Of a stretch of 64,000 nt of DNA, positions 53,001 through 64,000 are shown piece after piece. The stretch lies in assembly GCF_000247815.1 (NCBI RefSeq), contig NC_021673.1:35536194-35600193 (forward strand). The letters run 5' to 3'. The notes under the pieces are model-generated. The model did no database searches, had not been told where the DNA came from, and worked only from the letters and a program-made list of their open reading frames with translations. This DNA is from Ficedula albicollis. Its lineage: Eukaryota; Chordata; Aves; Passeriformes; Muscicapidae. The first letter of the stretch is position 1; the number at the start of each line of letters is the position of its first letter. A program made the position numbers and the translations under genes.

Positions 53001-56000
53001 TGTAGTCTAGACAACTTGGTAACTTTTCAATTAAATTGTTCCTTGGGGAGACTACTGTGAAAATTCCCATACAATTAATTACAGGTATGTGCAATTAAAA
53101 TGCAATTCAACAGCACAGTAGCTTTACAATTGCTGGTGCAATTTATGTCTGTATCAAACAAGAATGCTCTGAAGGGGCTGGGAAGACAAAGTACAACACA
53201 CAGGAGATTACATATAATACATGTAAGGCTACCTGTAGTGAATGAGATGAAATAAAAGGTAGTGTTAAATTTTTGTGTGCCTTCTCCACTGGTAAGATTC
53301 AGAATTCTACTAGAAAACACAACATTTAGCACCTGAGCTAATTTTCTCAGAACATATTTTTATAGCAAACTGGGCTCAACTCATTTTTACTGCCAATTTA
53401 AAGGGCAAATCAGAAATTGAACAGAATTATAATGAAAATGCACTGATAAAGCAGGAAAATGAAGAAATACAGAAAATGCAGGAAAAAGCTGAGAGGAATC
53501 ATGGTTAAAAAAATTCAGCATGTATTTCCCCTCATAGCAATGCTCCATTTTCCCCATCAGCTATTTTATATTAGTCTTACTTTTCTCTATATACACTTAA
53601 AAATGTCCTTTTAACTTTAAAAGCAATTTAAATGGCTAGAAGCACCACTTTCAAATAACATCATTTTGTGAATATAGTATAGGCCTTTTTGTACTTTAGT
53701 TTAGGATGGAGTTAAACAAAGGACTAAGCTGGGGAGATTATCATAGCACATGTCTCTATGCAAACCATAGGAAAGATTAGTTCCAGGAGAATCTCCATAA
53801 TTTTGCTCCATCTTCACAAGTCTATAGGCTTGGATCAGTGGAAATACCAAACCTCTGAAAAATTAAGACACTCATGGGTTATGTCAGCTTGTCTTGCACA
53901 GCTCTGCAGAAATCCTCCAGGATCAAAGTGGATTCCTCCTTTTAGTGTTCAGCCAAACTGCAGAGCAGGTACCCAGGTAATCACACAGCTAGAGGTCAAA
54001 AAATGTCCAGGTTTGATGAAGTTAATGTCTTGGCCTTCAGGATAATTTCAAGCTGTTTGATTTGGAGCTATAAGTTCGTCCAAGACATGACAGCACTGTT
54101 GCTGTGCCTACAATATGGAATTCTCTCTGCTCTGCAGATCCTCCAAACCTAAATCTCAGTATCTTCTGGGAATGCAAATCTTTTGGTTTGGTTTAATCTT
54201 TGAGTAAGCAGGCTAATACACAGTCTTGCCTCTCTAAGGAAGCCAGATAATCATAATCATCTGACAGCTGATGATTGCTAGGAAAGGAAAAAAAATCAAT
54301 TTCTGAAACGCTTAGCCAAGCACAGCGATGAACTCTTGAAGATTTTTCACTTTGGATTACTGAAGAAAGAGCTAAATATGTACAAGTTTACAGCCTGGCT
54401 CCCTGAAATTGGAATGTGACCTCTAGCTCTGAAAAATCATCCTTTAGCAGTAGGAATGACCCTCACCTGTTCTAAGAAAGTCCCTATAGGAAATAATTGC
54501 ACTTTAACTTATATTTTTCATAGTTATTAGAACCCTTCTATTATAGCTTTATTGCTTAAGGTAGAAACTGGAAACTACTACAAATTTCTCTTATTATTCA
54601 CGCTTAGTCATGACCTCAGCCAAAAAAAGCTCATGTTAAAATCTCATACCATATCTAAGCACACACATATACTATAGTCAAGTCATACATTGATCAACTG
54701 TGTTGTTGTGCTTTGCACAATGTCATTCATTATTTTTTTATTATTTTTTACAAGAACACCCATAAGGCTCTGTTAGAATAGGTGCCTCAGACTGCTAAAT
54801 GCTGGGCAATTATATGTACAATGTTATTTAGTGTGCAGAATTAATATATGGCCCCAAACCTGCAATGAGATGGAACCATTTTGGCTCCAATAAAGAAAGT
54901 TCTCTCCCATCATCTACACAGAAATGTGAACACCCAGCAACAGTGAAGCACCTCAGAAGGAAATTTTGTCAGGGACCACAATTCAGTTTCCACAAGGTAT
55001 TTTAACATAGATTTTGTCATACCTTGCAGGTCTGGAATATCAAATATATTCAAACATTCATTTTGCTGAAGAACTGAATTTGGTCTTCATTTTGTGAAGT
55101 ATGGCTTACTTATTTGCCCAAAGTGTTTATCCAAGAATGAGTCCATATATCTAATTTTTAATAAAAACATAGCATAAAAGTTCTTCAGTCTCTGAACAGG
55201 CAAATAAACATGTAGAAGGTTCTGGACAAGTAATGAGATGGTTCCTCAGACATCTGAAAGTCTCTTTTTTCAAGCTGCAACAGAGCTTGGTTGATTTGTG
55301 CTTGACTGTGCTGGACACCCCATAAGTCAAACACACAAAAATGTAACACTCTCAGCCCTCTTCTCAGCAACAATTTAACACAACAGCCCTAGGATTTGAT
55401 TTAATATTTCTACTTTTCATTCTTTTTCCAATTACATCTACATGATACTAGGCTATTTTAACATGAAGTGCAATAATTAAATTTAAGCATTTACAGTATG
55501 CTAACACAGGTGAAGAATTTTTGAAGTGAATGGCTAAAGCTGGGTTTTTGTGACAACATAAATTCTTGAGCTTGCAACTCTGCAAGTGGTGAGTGCTCCA
55601 TTCCAGTCTGACAAAGCACTTGTTATGTGCTCCATGTCAGGGAGCATTTACTTCCTCAGTATTGGGTGCTAAATATTGATCATGGGCTTGAAGCTCACGT
55701 GACCTAAAAAATTTGATTTTCTAAATGCCATCAATGTGTACTTGTTTCCACTCTTTGTCCTCCCAAGTCTAATTTCAAGCTCCCTTAAGATCTATTCAAG
55801 GAATATTTTGCAGTGCACTTTGCTTAAAAAAATAAGCCCACCACAAAAGAGCAGTATCTCTCTAGCTGTGGCAATATTGAGTAAATCCTCAATCACCCAA
55901 AGAGAAAGCTGTTGCAGATTATCAGCTGAATAACAGATTTAATGGTTCATAGTTACTCTGATTCAACCCAACACAGAGTTCAGAAATGCCACCTGCTGAC

Positions 56001-59000
56001 AGCAGCCAAACAGATTCTGCTATAAATAGCAGCTCTGCAACAAATTCAACTATGTATTAATAGCATATCCATCAACCCAAAAAGTTTTGAGCACCTAACT
56101 CCTCCTCCTGTAAGTCTTCAATTGATTTGTGGGGGGAACAGCCCTGTTATTTTACATTTCTGCTGTTCACTCTAGACTCACAAAGCAGTTCAGCTGAGCA
56201 GATCTCTTTTGCTGGATTCTGTTTAATGTGCTGCTCCAGCACTCTGTGCAACAGCTGTCTGTGCCATATGATTACTTCATTGTTGAAAGCATGACATATG
56301 GAAACTCCACTGAAATGTTAGCTGCTTTGATACCTATGAAGAGGAATGAGCTTTTACATTACAACAACGCACTTTTTCAACAACTTAGAGTAAAAAAAAT
56401 TAAACACACATTTAGAATCTAAACCATATTAGTTTGCAGCATGTGCCTGTTACTCCATTTCAATGCCCAATTCCAAAGGCTGGTTACTATTGTGGGTTTG
56501 GTTGCTATTACTAGCAAACAATGGGTGGTTTTCTTTCAGCTTTTGCATTCTTGGAAAAGAAAGGGGAACAGATTCAAGAGGAGGCCCGTGGGATTCCTTC
56601 ATGAGTTATCCATGAAGGCAAATGCTATACAGCAGAATTGCAGGAATGGTATCTCACGTCACTGAGATAACAGTACATGAGATAACCAGGTTTATTGGGA
56701 AAAGTCACTGACTGCCACACAGTGTTTCGCTTCTCAAAATCAAAGCTTCCACAACAGACAGCTCCTTAATGGACCAGGAGAAAGGTGCATCCTTGTGGAT
56801 CAGTTTCTGAGTCCCAACTGCCTTTGGTAGGTAAAGAAAGGAGCTCCTTTGTTGTAATATGCAGACTTTCCTCCCCTACAAATTAGTCACCCATAGAGGG
56901 AACAATGATGCTCTAAATTATATCATCAGCAGCATGAACAGTTGTTAACACAGAAGGAAGCTGTAGTTTTTTGGTCACTGTTTTGCCAGTAGTAGCATTT
57001 GAATCCTGAAAAAAGTTCATCTGAATCAGAAAAGATATTAATAGTCTGCAATTTTTAATCTATTAATTTTATTGAGTGAAAATCTATATATACCTTTTAG
57101 AAAATACTCAGTCTTTGAAGATACTCCCTAATGATGCAAATGGGATATGGTTCTCTTTAATTTAGTTACCTAAACCTGAATCAAACACAAATATATTTAA
57201 AGGTACTGCAAACATTTAAGAATGCAATCACTTTAGGTATAGAAAGTATTCTTAATTACTTCAGGCTCTGAAAATAAGACACTAGGGGAAGACTGATTTT
57301 TTTTTTCTTTTGATTGAAAATTAATTGAATTTCACTTTCTGTTACAGAATGACATATTATATTAAGTAATCTTTCACCACTGGTATGATTTATTAGACAA
57401 AAATTGGCCTATTTCACATAGTGTGTTCTGTCTGAAATAGTGCAGCTTTAGGACTACTGACAAAGCTACAAAACAATCTTGATTTCAGTTTTAGCATATG
57501 CATCTACAAAACTGCTTGTTTATTATAAATAAATAATAAATAATAATCATAAAAAATAATGAATGAAGCATCATTCAGATACTATCCTCAGATGGTAAAT
57601 GAAGTAATTTCTACATCAACAGTAATAATTTGACAGCCTCAGTGATATTTTTTTCAAGTCTCATAACATTATTTTGCTGAATTTTTAGACATATTTGATT
57701 AAAATATCAGTGTTTAAATCTTACACTTCTTAAAGGTTAAGGCAAATCCTACAAAGTATTATTTTTCCTCCAGATTAAAATGATTTATTTCTTTCAGGTT
57801 TTACCAGAAAGGAAAAAAAAAAATTGAAAAGTTAGGTATTTTCTGTGGTTAGAAAATGGGGTCACATTCATAAATACTGAGACTGGAGTGGTGGAAATTT
57901 CAAGGAAGTCTGACATATTTATGAAAGGTAAAAACTTTCAAATGCAATCAATCAAAAACGACTGAACAAATATGACTCCCCAGAAAGGCATTTATCCTAA
58001 TTAAGAAGACAAACCAATAGTTAGTCACCTACTCAAATGACAGCTGTAAATCAAAATGGGACTTGCCAATTCTCTCATGGTCAGCCTATGACCACCCATG
58101 AAAACTGCACTCTTTCATCTCCTTCCCAAGTGGAAGGGCTGAGAAATGGCCACAGCTGTTCCAGGCAACCACAGCATCCCCAGCACTTGGTGCCAGGACT
58201 GGCTGCCATCCACTGCCCCAAATGATCAGGCAGTAAATAGGTCTATAAACCTATTAAAACGGCATAAATGTTATAACTTGTAATCTATTAAAATAAAAAA
58301 ATCAACAGGAAAGGATGTCTGAGAGCCAGCTTCTTCAGAGCAAAATGAAATGCTAAGTATGAGGTTTTAAAGTTCTCCAGCTTTTCTTTTTTTTTTCTTT
58401 TTTTTTTGTGCAGGGGAAGGTGGGAGGGCACAAGACTTAGAGTTGAACTATTAAAAAGCCAGTTGGTGGTATTAAACTCTTGCTTTAGGATTTACAGGAA
58501 GGCAAAAAATTCACTCCAGGCTGAAATTTACTATTCCAGGCCAAAATTTACTATTCCAGGCCTAGAGTAGTTAGAGAAACAAAAAAAAAAAAAAAGTCAT
58601 AAATATAAAGGAAAATAATAAACAAACACAAAACAGTGGTTTCAGATGATTTTGGGCATTTCTTCAATGCAGAATGGCTTAATTTTTGAGATTTTTAAGT
58701 CTGAGATTCATCACTATGAATTAGTTTCCTAACTAAAATTTGGAACAGGTTATTTTAATAATTAATTCCCGATAAGTTGCTATCACTGGATCTCTTTTAA
58801 AGCTTTTCAGTATGAAGAGATACCATAGCTTTCAAAGGAATGTCAATGCTCTGACTTGCACTCAAAAGCCAGGAAGTTAGGGGTGGAAATTTCATCTGTG
58901 AGCCACACAGATGTATGAAAACATTTAAATAAATTAACAACGTATGTTAAGGATGCAATGCCAGCCCCATTTTCATCCGTAACTAGACTTCATTAGTTTT

Positions 59001-62000
59001 GTGGGTTTAAAATTGACATTTAAAAATAAAAGCAACATAAGTTTTTGTGACTTAATTGAGTGCTCCTTAAATAAAGAGATATTTCAGTATTTGCAGACTG
59101 CTAACATCTTTCCAAAATAAGCTGTGTGCTGGTGCTACTTTGCTCTATTTCCCTCTCACCCTAAGGAGCCTTTATTCCTGATGGAAGCCATTTCTTTTGC
59201 TAAATCCTGCCTGTGAACTCTAACAAGACCATTTAAGCCCTACTAAACAAAGTCTCCTGGGAGACACTATTGTTAAAATAAAAACTGGAGCAAATTTTTA
59301 AAGTGAACTTTCTGCAACCATTAGAGGATGCAGGTCTTAAGAAGAGGAGGAAACTTGTTATAAGAGAGGGAATAAAAAGCCAAATGTAAGCAGAGAGCAT
59401 ATGCCAGCCACCCTGGGGCAGCAGAGGGGAGGTCCAGAAAATTAACTACTGCTTTTCTACTTCCCACCAACACCATAAACAGGACATTTCAGGGGACTAA
59501 CACAGAATCTGAAGATAAATACATGCCTACCCCATTATCTGAGAAGAGCACACTTCTCTGCTGAATATTTCTGCTTCTCTATCAATGATCTCCTATAGCA
59601 AGAAGCAGGAGGTGCTTCCATGTGCACAAGCAGCACTGATGTGTGTCAGTCTGGCCTCTGCTCAGCTCTCAGAGAACGAGGCCCCACAGTCTTCTGGCAC
59701 AGATTTTTACTGTAAAACTTAACAAACACTCTCTGCAGCTGAAATACCTCGAACTGCTTCTTATCAGGTTTCACAAGCTAAGTGGGTTTGAGCCTGGTCA
59801 ATACACAGATGAGAGATCATTGTATGGAATTGCACTTTGCTGAAAACTTACAGCAGTAGCTTAGAACCGTCAGGAGTGGAGAGACATCACTGTGAGGACA
59901 TGCACAACTGTGAGTGGGATCCAGGCAGCTCCTGGCTTCACCCAAGCCAAGACTAACACCCCTGGGAAAGCCAAGATGAGCAGCAAACCAAAAGGGAGGA
60001 CAGTGCTTGGAAAAAGGGACTCAAATATTAGTGTGGGTTTTGCTTTCTACCTTGAACAATAATGGCAAGAAGTCATATGTGACAGACACTCTCTGCTGAG
60101 GAACGTGTGTATTTGTATCCCACCTCACCAGCCTGTAGGGCATGATTCCCCTCTGGCATCTGAAGTGGCACCACCTTCTGCAGTGATATTAATGCCAGGC
60201 ACACTGCTGAGCCCTCCTGAACTACCCAACAACTGAGATAGGAGAAAAAAAAAGGGAAACAGCCATTCTGAGAATTTAATGAATTAACCGTGTCAAAGCA
60301 ATCCCATTTTATTTGTTACAAAGTACAGCTCTAAAGGAGGGTGAGGACAAGGATTATATTTGGACTATAACAAATACAGGGCATAAGGCAACCTAAGGGA
60401 AAATAGCCTCTTGGTTTTCTCAAGTTACCACAACACACATGTTTACCTGCATTGAAAGACGAATTAGCAAGTTTTCTTGGAGTACAAATCAAACAGGACT
60501 GCATGGAAGGAATACAGCAATACTCTTCATTCTCACTGGATGCAGTGCAGGGTATGCCTGTAGGGCTTGAAAGCTGTGTAGGCACTGTGAGGCTGAAATG
60601 TAGGACAATTTACATACTCTAAATTGTTTCCCTGAAACAGATCTTGCCTAACTACCCTTGGTTATATCACCTTGCTAGTCAACTGCCATATATACTTGCA
60701 CTTGAGGGCAAAAGATTTGCATGGGCCAATAAAAGACATGTGAGCTGCATATCTAAGGTTACCCCTACTGGGCTGCCTCTCCAGGCACTGCACCCACAGA
60801 AACCCAGCCATGGCATGACTCTGAGCACCTCATCTACGTTAGAAAAAAATTCTACATTAAGTAAACACTAGGAAAAAACCTGTAGTTATCAGAAAAAGCT
60901 CAATGTTTACTTTAGGTCCAGAAAAAAATATAAGAAAAACGGAAATTCTGGTCTGAGGCTGCTGAAATGCAATGCAGTTAATAGTAAATTTTAAAAAGAG
61001 TCTTAAAGAAAGAATGGATGTTTTTTGCTACTAGGATGTTACAAACCCTAGCTTTGGAACAGGGGTCCAAAAGGGAACTTGGAACAGAAACACTACACTT
61101 GGTGCAGAAAGTGGAAGCCAGTATTATTTATAACCTGGTGGGCAGGACTTGCAGAAATGCAGCCATAACAAGTTGATTCTCTTAACTGCAGGTAAAACAA
61201 CATTCTGACTAACATTAAAAGTTTGGAAAATATATAAATAATACAAGTATTTTGGTAGACAGATGCTGACTTTTTTTCTTTAGTATTTGATGGAACATGT
61301 TTCAAAGAGCACATCACTAGCCAATACTGCTGACGGATGTGCAAAGTTATACTACCTTGACCACATCATGAATTAGCTTTCTCAGGAAGAGCTGCACAAA
61401 AAGCAAACAAAAGAAAGAGCTCCTTGCCATCTGTAGGATGTAAAGGAAATGAATCAGTTTGTTTCAAACAGAAATTAAGAAAATCTAAAATTTCCTGAAT
61501 TACATTAGACTTCATCATTTAGCTTTTTTCAACGTGCTTCCCTTTTTTATAACCAGGGACATACTGAACAACCACTTCATTTTACAACTTGCAGACAGAA
61601 CATCTCAAGGACTGCTACAACTTTTCCATTTAATCATTAATACTAAGACATGAAATAGCCTATATAAAAAACATGTGGCATGACAGTTCTTTAGGGCAGT
61701 GATGCTCATGTGATTTCCTTCTAAGGAGAATGTATTGAGCCTATTTATTACAGAACAGAATAGCCCTATTAAAGGCATTTAGCTTTTTAGAAGAAAGTAC
61801 TGGTGTTTAGTCTGAAGTGTACCAGAATTAGCTGACAAGATCTCTACCTAAAGTAAATCAGACTGACTAAGGCCAAGAGATCTGGTTCAGGGCAGCAAGC
61901 AATTTTCAGTTACTCTAATCAGAGCGAAAAAGTTCCCAGGACTTTTATACCCTGGAAAACCACTGGAATATTAGCTTTTGAAGGAATATAGATCCCCTTT

Positions 62001-62677
62001 TCCATTTATTTCATTTTATGAACATAGTTTCCTAATGAAAGTAATTTCTGCATGATGACAGCAGCAGAACATTCCTCCCTGACCATTTACTATTAATCCC
62101 ACTTTCCCCCCACCAAAAAAAAAAAGGAGGGACGGATGGGGTAGGAGGAAGATAATGACCATCTCCTACTGTACCATAGGCAGAGCCCTCCTACTGAGGG
62201 CTCTTTTACACATTAGGAATTTCTAGTAAGGTTTGTTTCTTCATATAATAATTTTAGCTGCAACATTTAAAGTTAGTGTCCTTCTCTGCTTTAGCAAAGA
62301 ATTTGGAAACGCCCAAACACATTTTAGGGACTGCAGACCAAACGTAAAATGTCACAAAGCTTTTCTGCATTATTTTTCAGGGCACTTCTTACCAATGCCT
62401 CAGTATGTCTCCTGTTCTCCAAATGCCACATAGCAAAACTGCTCCCTTTATTTGGGATGAATTAAAGAGTAGGTGCTTACCTGTAGGAGTACTGCTGCGA
62501 AATGAAGAGGAGGGAGTGATTGGAGGGGTGACTGGAGGAGTAAGGCTTCCACTGCTGTGGCGAGGTGGAGTAGATACATTCCCACGGGACACTGTGCTTG
62601 ACAAAGTCAAAGAGAGTTTTGGCTGAATCTTTTTCTTCAAAGACTCCTGCTCACGTCGAGCTGCATCAGTCATAAAT
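34852..62677 (-). CDS. JAZF1: JAZF1 (juxtaposed with another zinc finger 1), last three coding exons, partial
   Basis: Coding exons on the minus strand: 62481-62677, 41971-42140, 34852-35028. Phases agree and the protein runs from FMTDAARREQ to the C-terminal IIRKMQQ. Against human JAZF1 as remembered I see only two substitutions in about 180 residues. The family is a nuclear C2H2 zinc-finger protein that represses NR2C2 (TR4/TAK1) signalling and associates with the NuA4/TIP60 acetyltransferase complex. In people it is the 5' partner in JAZF1-SUZ12 fusions of endometrial stromal tumours. The start codon and zinc finger 1 lie beyond position 64000. Introns are 20.3 kb and 6.9 kb, and both are full of non-coding and duplicated sequence. 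Confidence 0.97.
35823..36066. repeat. compound tandem repeat (units of about 55 and 50 bp)
   Basis: A block beginning cagcagctgttgtgatcctg occurs twice in full (about 35826 and 35964), with a partial extra copy near 35878-35911. A second block with aagagcttg and gaattagcaaatgcatactg follows each full copy. Confidence 0.85.
36663..37386. repeat. nested tandem array A-A-B-A-B-C-B-C
   Basis: Unit A (gtttgctgggtgcagggcac..., about 80 bp) lies at 36663, 36743 and 36902. Unit B (agcagccaagtgaattyc..., about 76 bp) lies at 36826, 36982 and 37184. Unit C (tcaacctgcagcaccccaga..., about 126 bp) lies at 37058 and 37261. Copies are nearly identical. The order implies at least three successive duplications with different breakpoints. 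Confidence 0.88.
41971..42140 (-). CDS. JAZF1: JAZF1 penultimate coding exon: acidic region and start of zinc finger 2
   Basis: The acceptor is cctgcttttctag and the donor AAG|GTAAGT. Two bases complete the split Gly, then 56 codons follow. An acidic stretch (SEYDEEEVDYEESDSDESW) precedes a Ser-rich segment and the first half of finger 2 (CPVPGCKKRYK). The finger is therefore split between exons. One Glu-to-Asp change from human is visible (GGDEKPF). Confidence 0.97.
43080..43610. other. GC-rich patch in JAZF1 intron, function unknown
   Basis: It is clearly richer in G+C and CpG than its surroundings, with overlapping open frames on both strands that look like by-products of composition. No recognised protein, no splice framework and no CpG-island-scale promoter could be confirmed by eye. 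Confidence 0.4.
44880..45200. other. second GC-rich patch in JAZF1 intron
   Basis: It contains ggcgcaggtcggcgctgcc and aagtggcgcggggctgggc with homeobox-like TTAATTA sequence between. A possible conserved regulatory element; not testable from one sequence. Confidence 0.35.
52137..52296. repeat. 80 bp tandem duplication
   Basis: atgagtctgggtt starts at 52137 and 52217. The copies differ in T-tract length and at about one base. Confidence 0.9.
62481..62677 (-). CDS. JAZF1: JAZF1 third-from-last coding exon: Ser/Thr/Pro-rich region
   Basis: The acceptor is tgtccttgttctag and the donor ACAG|GTAAGC. It enters with one base of an Arg codon and leaves with one base of a Gly codon. It encodes FMTDAARREQ, a basic Lys-rich patch, then repeated TPP and SSS motifs (SLTPPVTPPITPSSSFRSS). 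In human the homologous exon is the last JAZF1 part kept in JAZF1-SUZ12 fusions. Confidence 0.97.
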
Positions 62678-64000
62678 CTAGAACAAGGACAATCATGAGG
62701 ATGAGAGCTTTGAACCACTGTCCACCAGCAAGCTTTAGATAAATATAAAGTATTTTCTGCCCTCAGTGACCCAATGGAGTTTCAAACTCAGCCGTGACAA
62801 GTTCCTCTGCAACACACAAATTTACAGAATTCAAACTTCTCCATTAGCAGCTTTATGTGTTTAACATCTGGGCCATTTCCTTCTGAATTCAATAAAACTC
62901 AAATTAGATACTTGAATCATGTGCAAACACACAAGTTTTTTAAACTCCAACCAGAACTCAGCATTACAAACAATAATATAACGTTTGTACTCAGTCCATT
63001 TCAGTAACTACATTCAATAATTCTGTGAAAAAGTAGCTGAGAAAAATGTTGGTAGCAAATTACCTTCAATCTGAAGGTCAAAGGGATAGAATTAATTACT
63101 TTGTGTAGATACATAATTTTCAATAGGATAATCACATCCTTTTTATGGGTTTTAGACAACGTTGCCAGCATGAAAATAGGATAATCACATCCTTTTTATG
63201 GGTTTTAGACAACGTTGCCAGCATGAAAGATGTCTAATTAAATTGTGATTCCTCAAAGTGGATTTCCCAGCTCTTGAAAACCAAATGAGGTCTCTCTGTA
63301 GAACTCTGTACAGGCATCTCAAGATTTATCTCTGTGGGGTGCTGAGTGGGAATCCCACCAGCATGATGCAAGGTGTGCACCTGCAGTGCTGTAATTCCAG
63401 CAACTCTTTGCATGGGATATCTCATCTGGAATAAAAAGCGCTTTTTTCACTTTTATTCTGTTTCATTTCAAAAAAGAACAATTGAATAAGACCACTTTTG
63501 TTCCAAGTATACACGAAGAGTTACACCAGAAGACCTGATGCTACTTTATGCCGACATTCCAAGCATTGCTGCTGGCACCTTTATTAACTCTCACTTGGAA
63601 AGACTGGGGTTCCTCCACAAGAAGATCTCTGCAAGTCAGACTTCATGGCTTAGCATTCGAGAGACATTTTAATCCTTTGTCTTTCCCCTCCACTACATAT
63701 GGATATCCATTAGTAATTGTGGATATCTTGAAGGATTCCTAAGCCAGGCTAAAGGAAATCACCTTGTCAGTACAGCCCTCTGTCCTTGAGGCTGAAGTAC
63801 AAACTACACCTGCCAGTGAATAAAAACAATATGCACTAACACGTGATACAGAATAAAAAAGTTAAGTTACACCCAGGCATTTGTTTGACCATAGTCTCAA
63901 AACACTATGGCATAAAATTTTAGGTACCATTAGAGCAATAAAGATGCATCCTGTCTGCCCATACCATGAAGCCATTAATAAGTGGATCTTTGCCATGATA
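62678..64000 (-). other. JAZF1: JAZF1 intron (right part; upstream exons outside window)
   Basis: No exon recognised. It contains a 53 bp tandem pair at 63122-63227. The exons encoding zinc finger 1 and the start codon must lie further right. Confidence 0.75.
63122..63227. repeat. 53 bp tandem duplication
   Basis: aataggataatcacatcctt starts at 63122 and 63175; the two copies appear identical. Confidence 0.92.

Larger units (their letters stand above)
42141..62480 (-). other. JAZF1: JAZF1 intron, 20.3 kb
   Basis: No exon or mobile element recognised. It holds GC-rich patches at about 43080-43610 and 44880-45200, a perfect 8 bp hairpin at about 42884-42903, an 80 bp tandem pair (52137-52296) and homopolymer T tracts near 45225 and 58385. 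The remainder is ordinary A/T-rich intron with chance frames. Confidence 0.75.

Overview
The window is intron-rich vertebrate nuclear DNA, almost certainly from a bird. The 3' end of a CR1 LINE, a second CR1-like tail and a roughly 1.1 kb LTR of a type common in neoavian (especially passerine) genomes support this, and so does the gene pair TAX1BP1-JAZF1. The two genes lie tail to tail, the same arrangement as on human chromosome 7p15. There is no sign of bacterial or viral coding content. Nearly every long open frame outside the exons listed here is chance.

Region by region. Positions 1-7816 are intron of TAX1BP1, with upstream exons lying left of the window. This stretch contains a pure run of about 879 G that sits between two apparently identical 952 bp copies of the same intronic sequence, most likely an assembly error. 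Positions 7817-31161 (+ strand) carry 13 coding exons of TAX1BP1. They encode the coiled-coil region and the C-terminal pair of ubiquitin-binding zinc fingers, 606 codons plus stop, and every junction keeps the frame. One intron uses a GC-AG splice pair. A 72 bp in-frame exon has no counterpart in the 789-residue human protein as I recall it. Positions 31162 to about 32100-32560 are the TAX1BP1 3' UTR. From about 32690 leftward-transcribed JAZF1 begins: 3' UTR, then coding exons at 34852-35028, 41971-42140 and 62481-62677 (- strand). These are the last three coding exons and encode the Ser/Thr/Pro-rich, acidic and second and third zinc-finger parts. The first zinc finger and start codon lie beyond the right edge.

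The genes do not form a pathway. TAX1BP1 is a cytoplasmic selective-autophagy receptor and partner of A20 and Itch. JAZF1 is a nuclear zinc-finger cofactor (NR2C2 corepressor, NuA4/TIP60-associated). What they share is a compact convergent 3' boundary.

The most unusual sequence-level feature is the number of local tandem duplications (units of about 50-240 bp, at least a dozen loci). They include a nested A-A-B-A-B-C-B-C array in JAZF1 intron 4 and a triplication in TAX1BP1 that carries the edge of a CR1 insertion. I did not find a convincing new gene system. The best leads are splice-level changes in TAX1BP1 and this duplication pattern.
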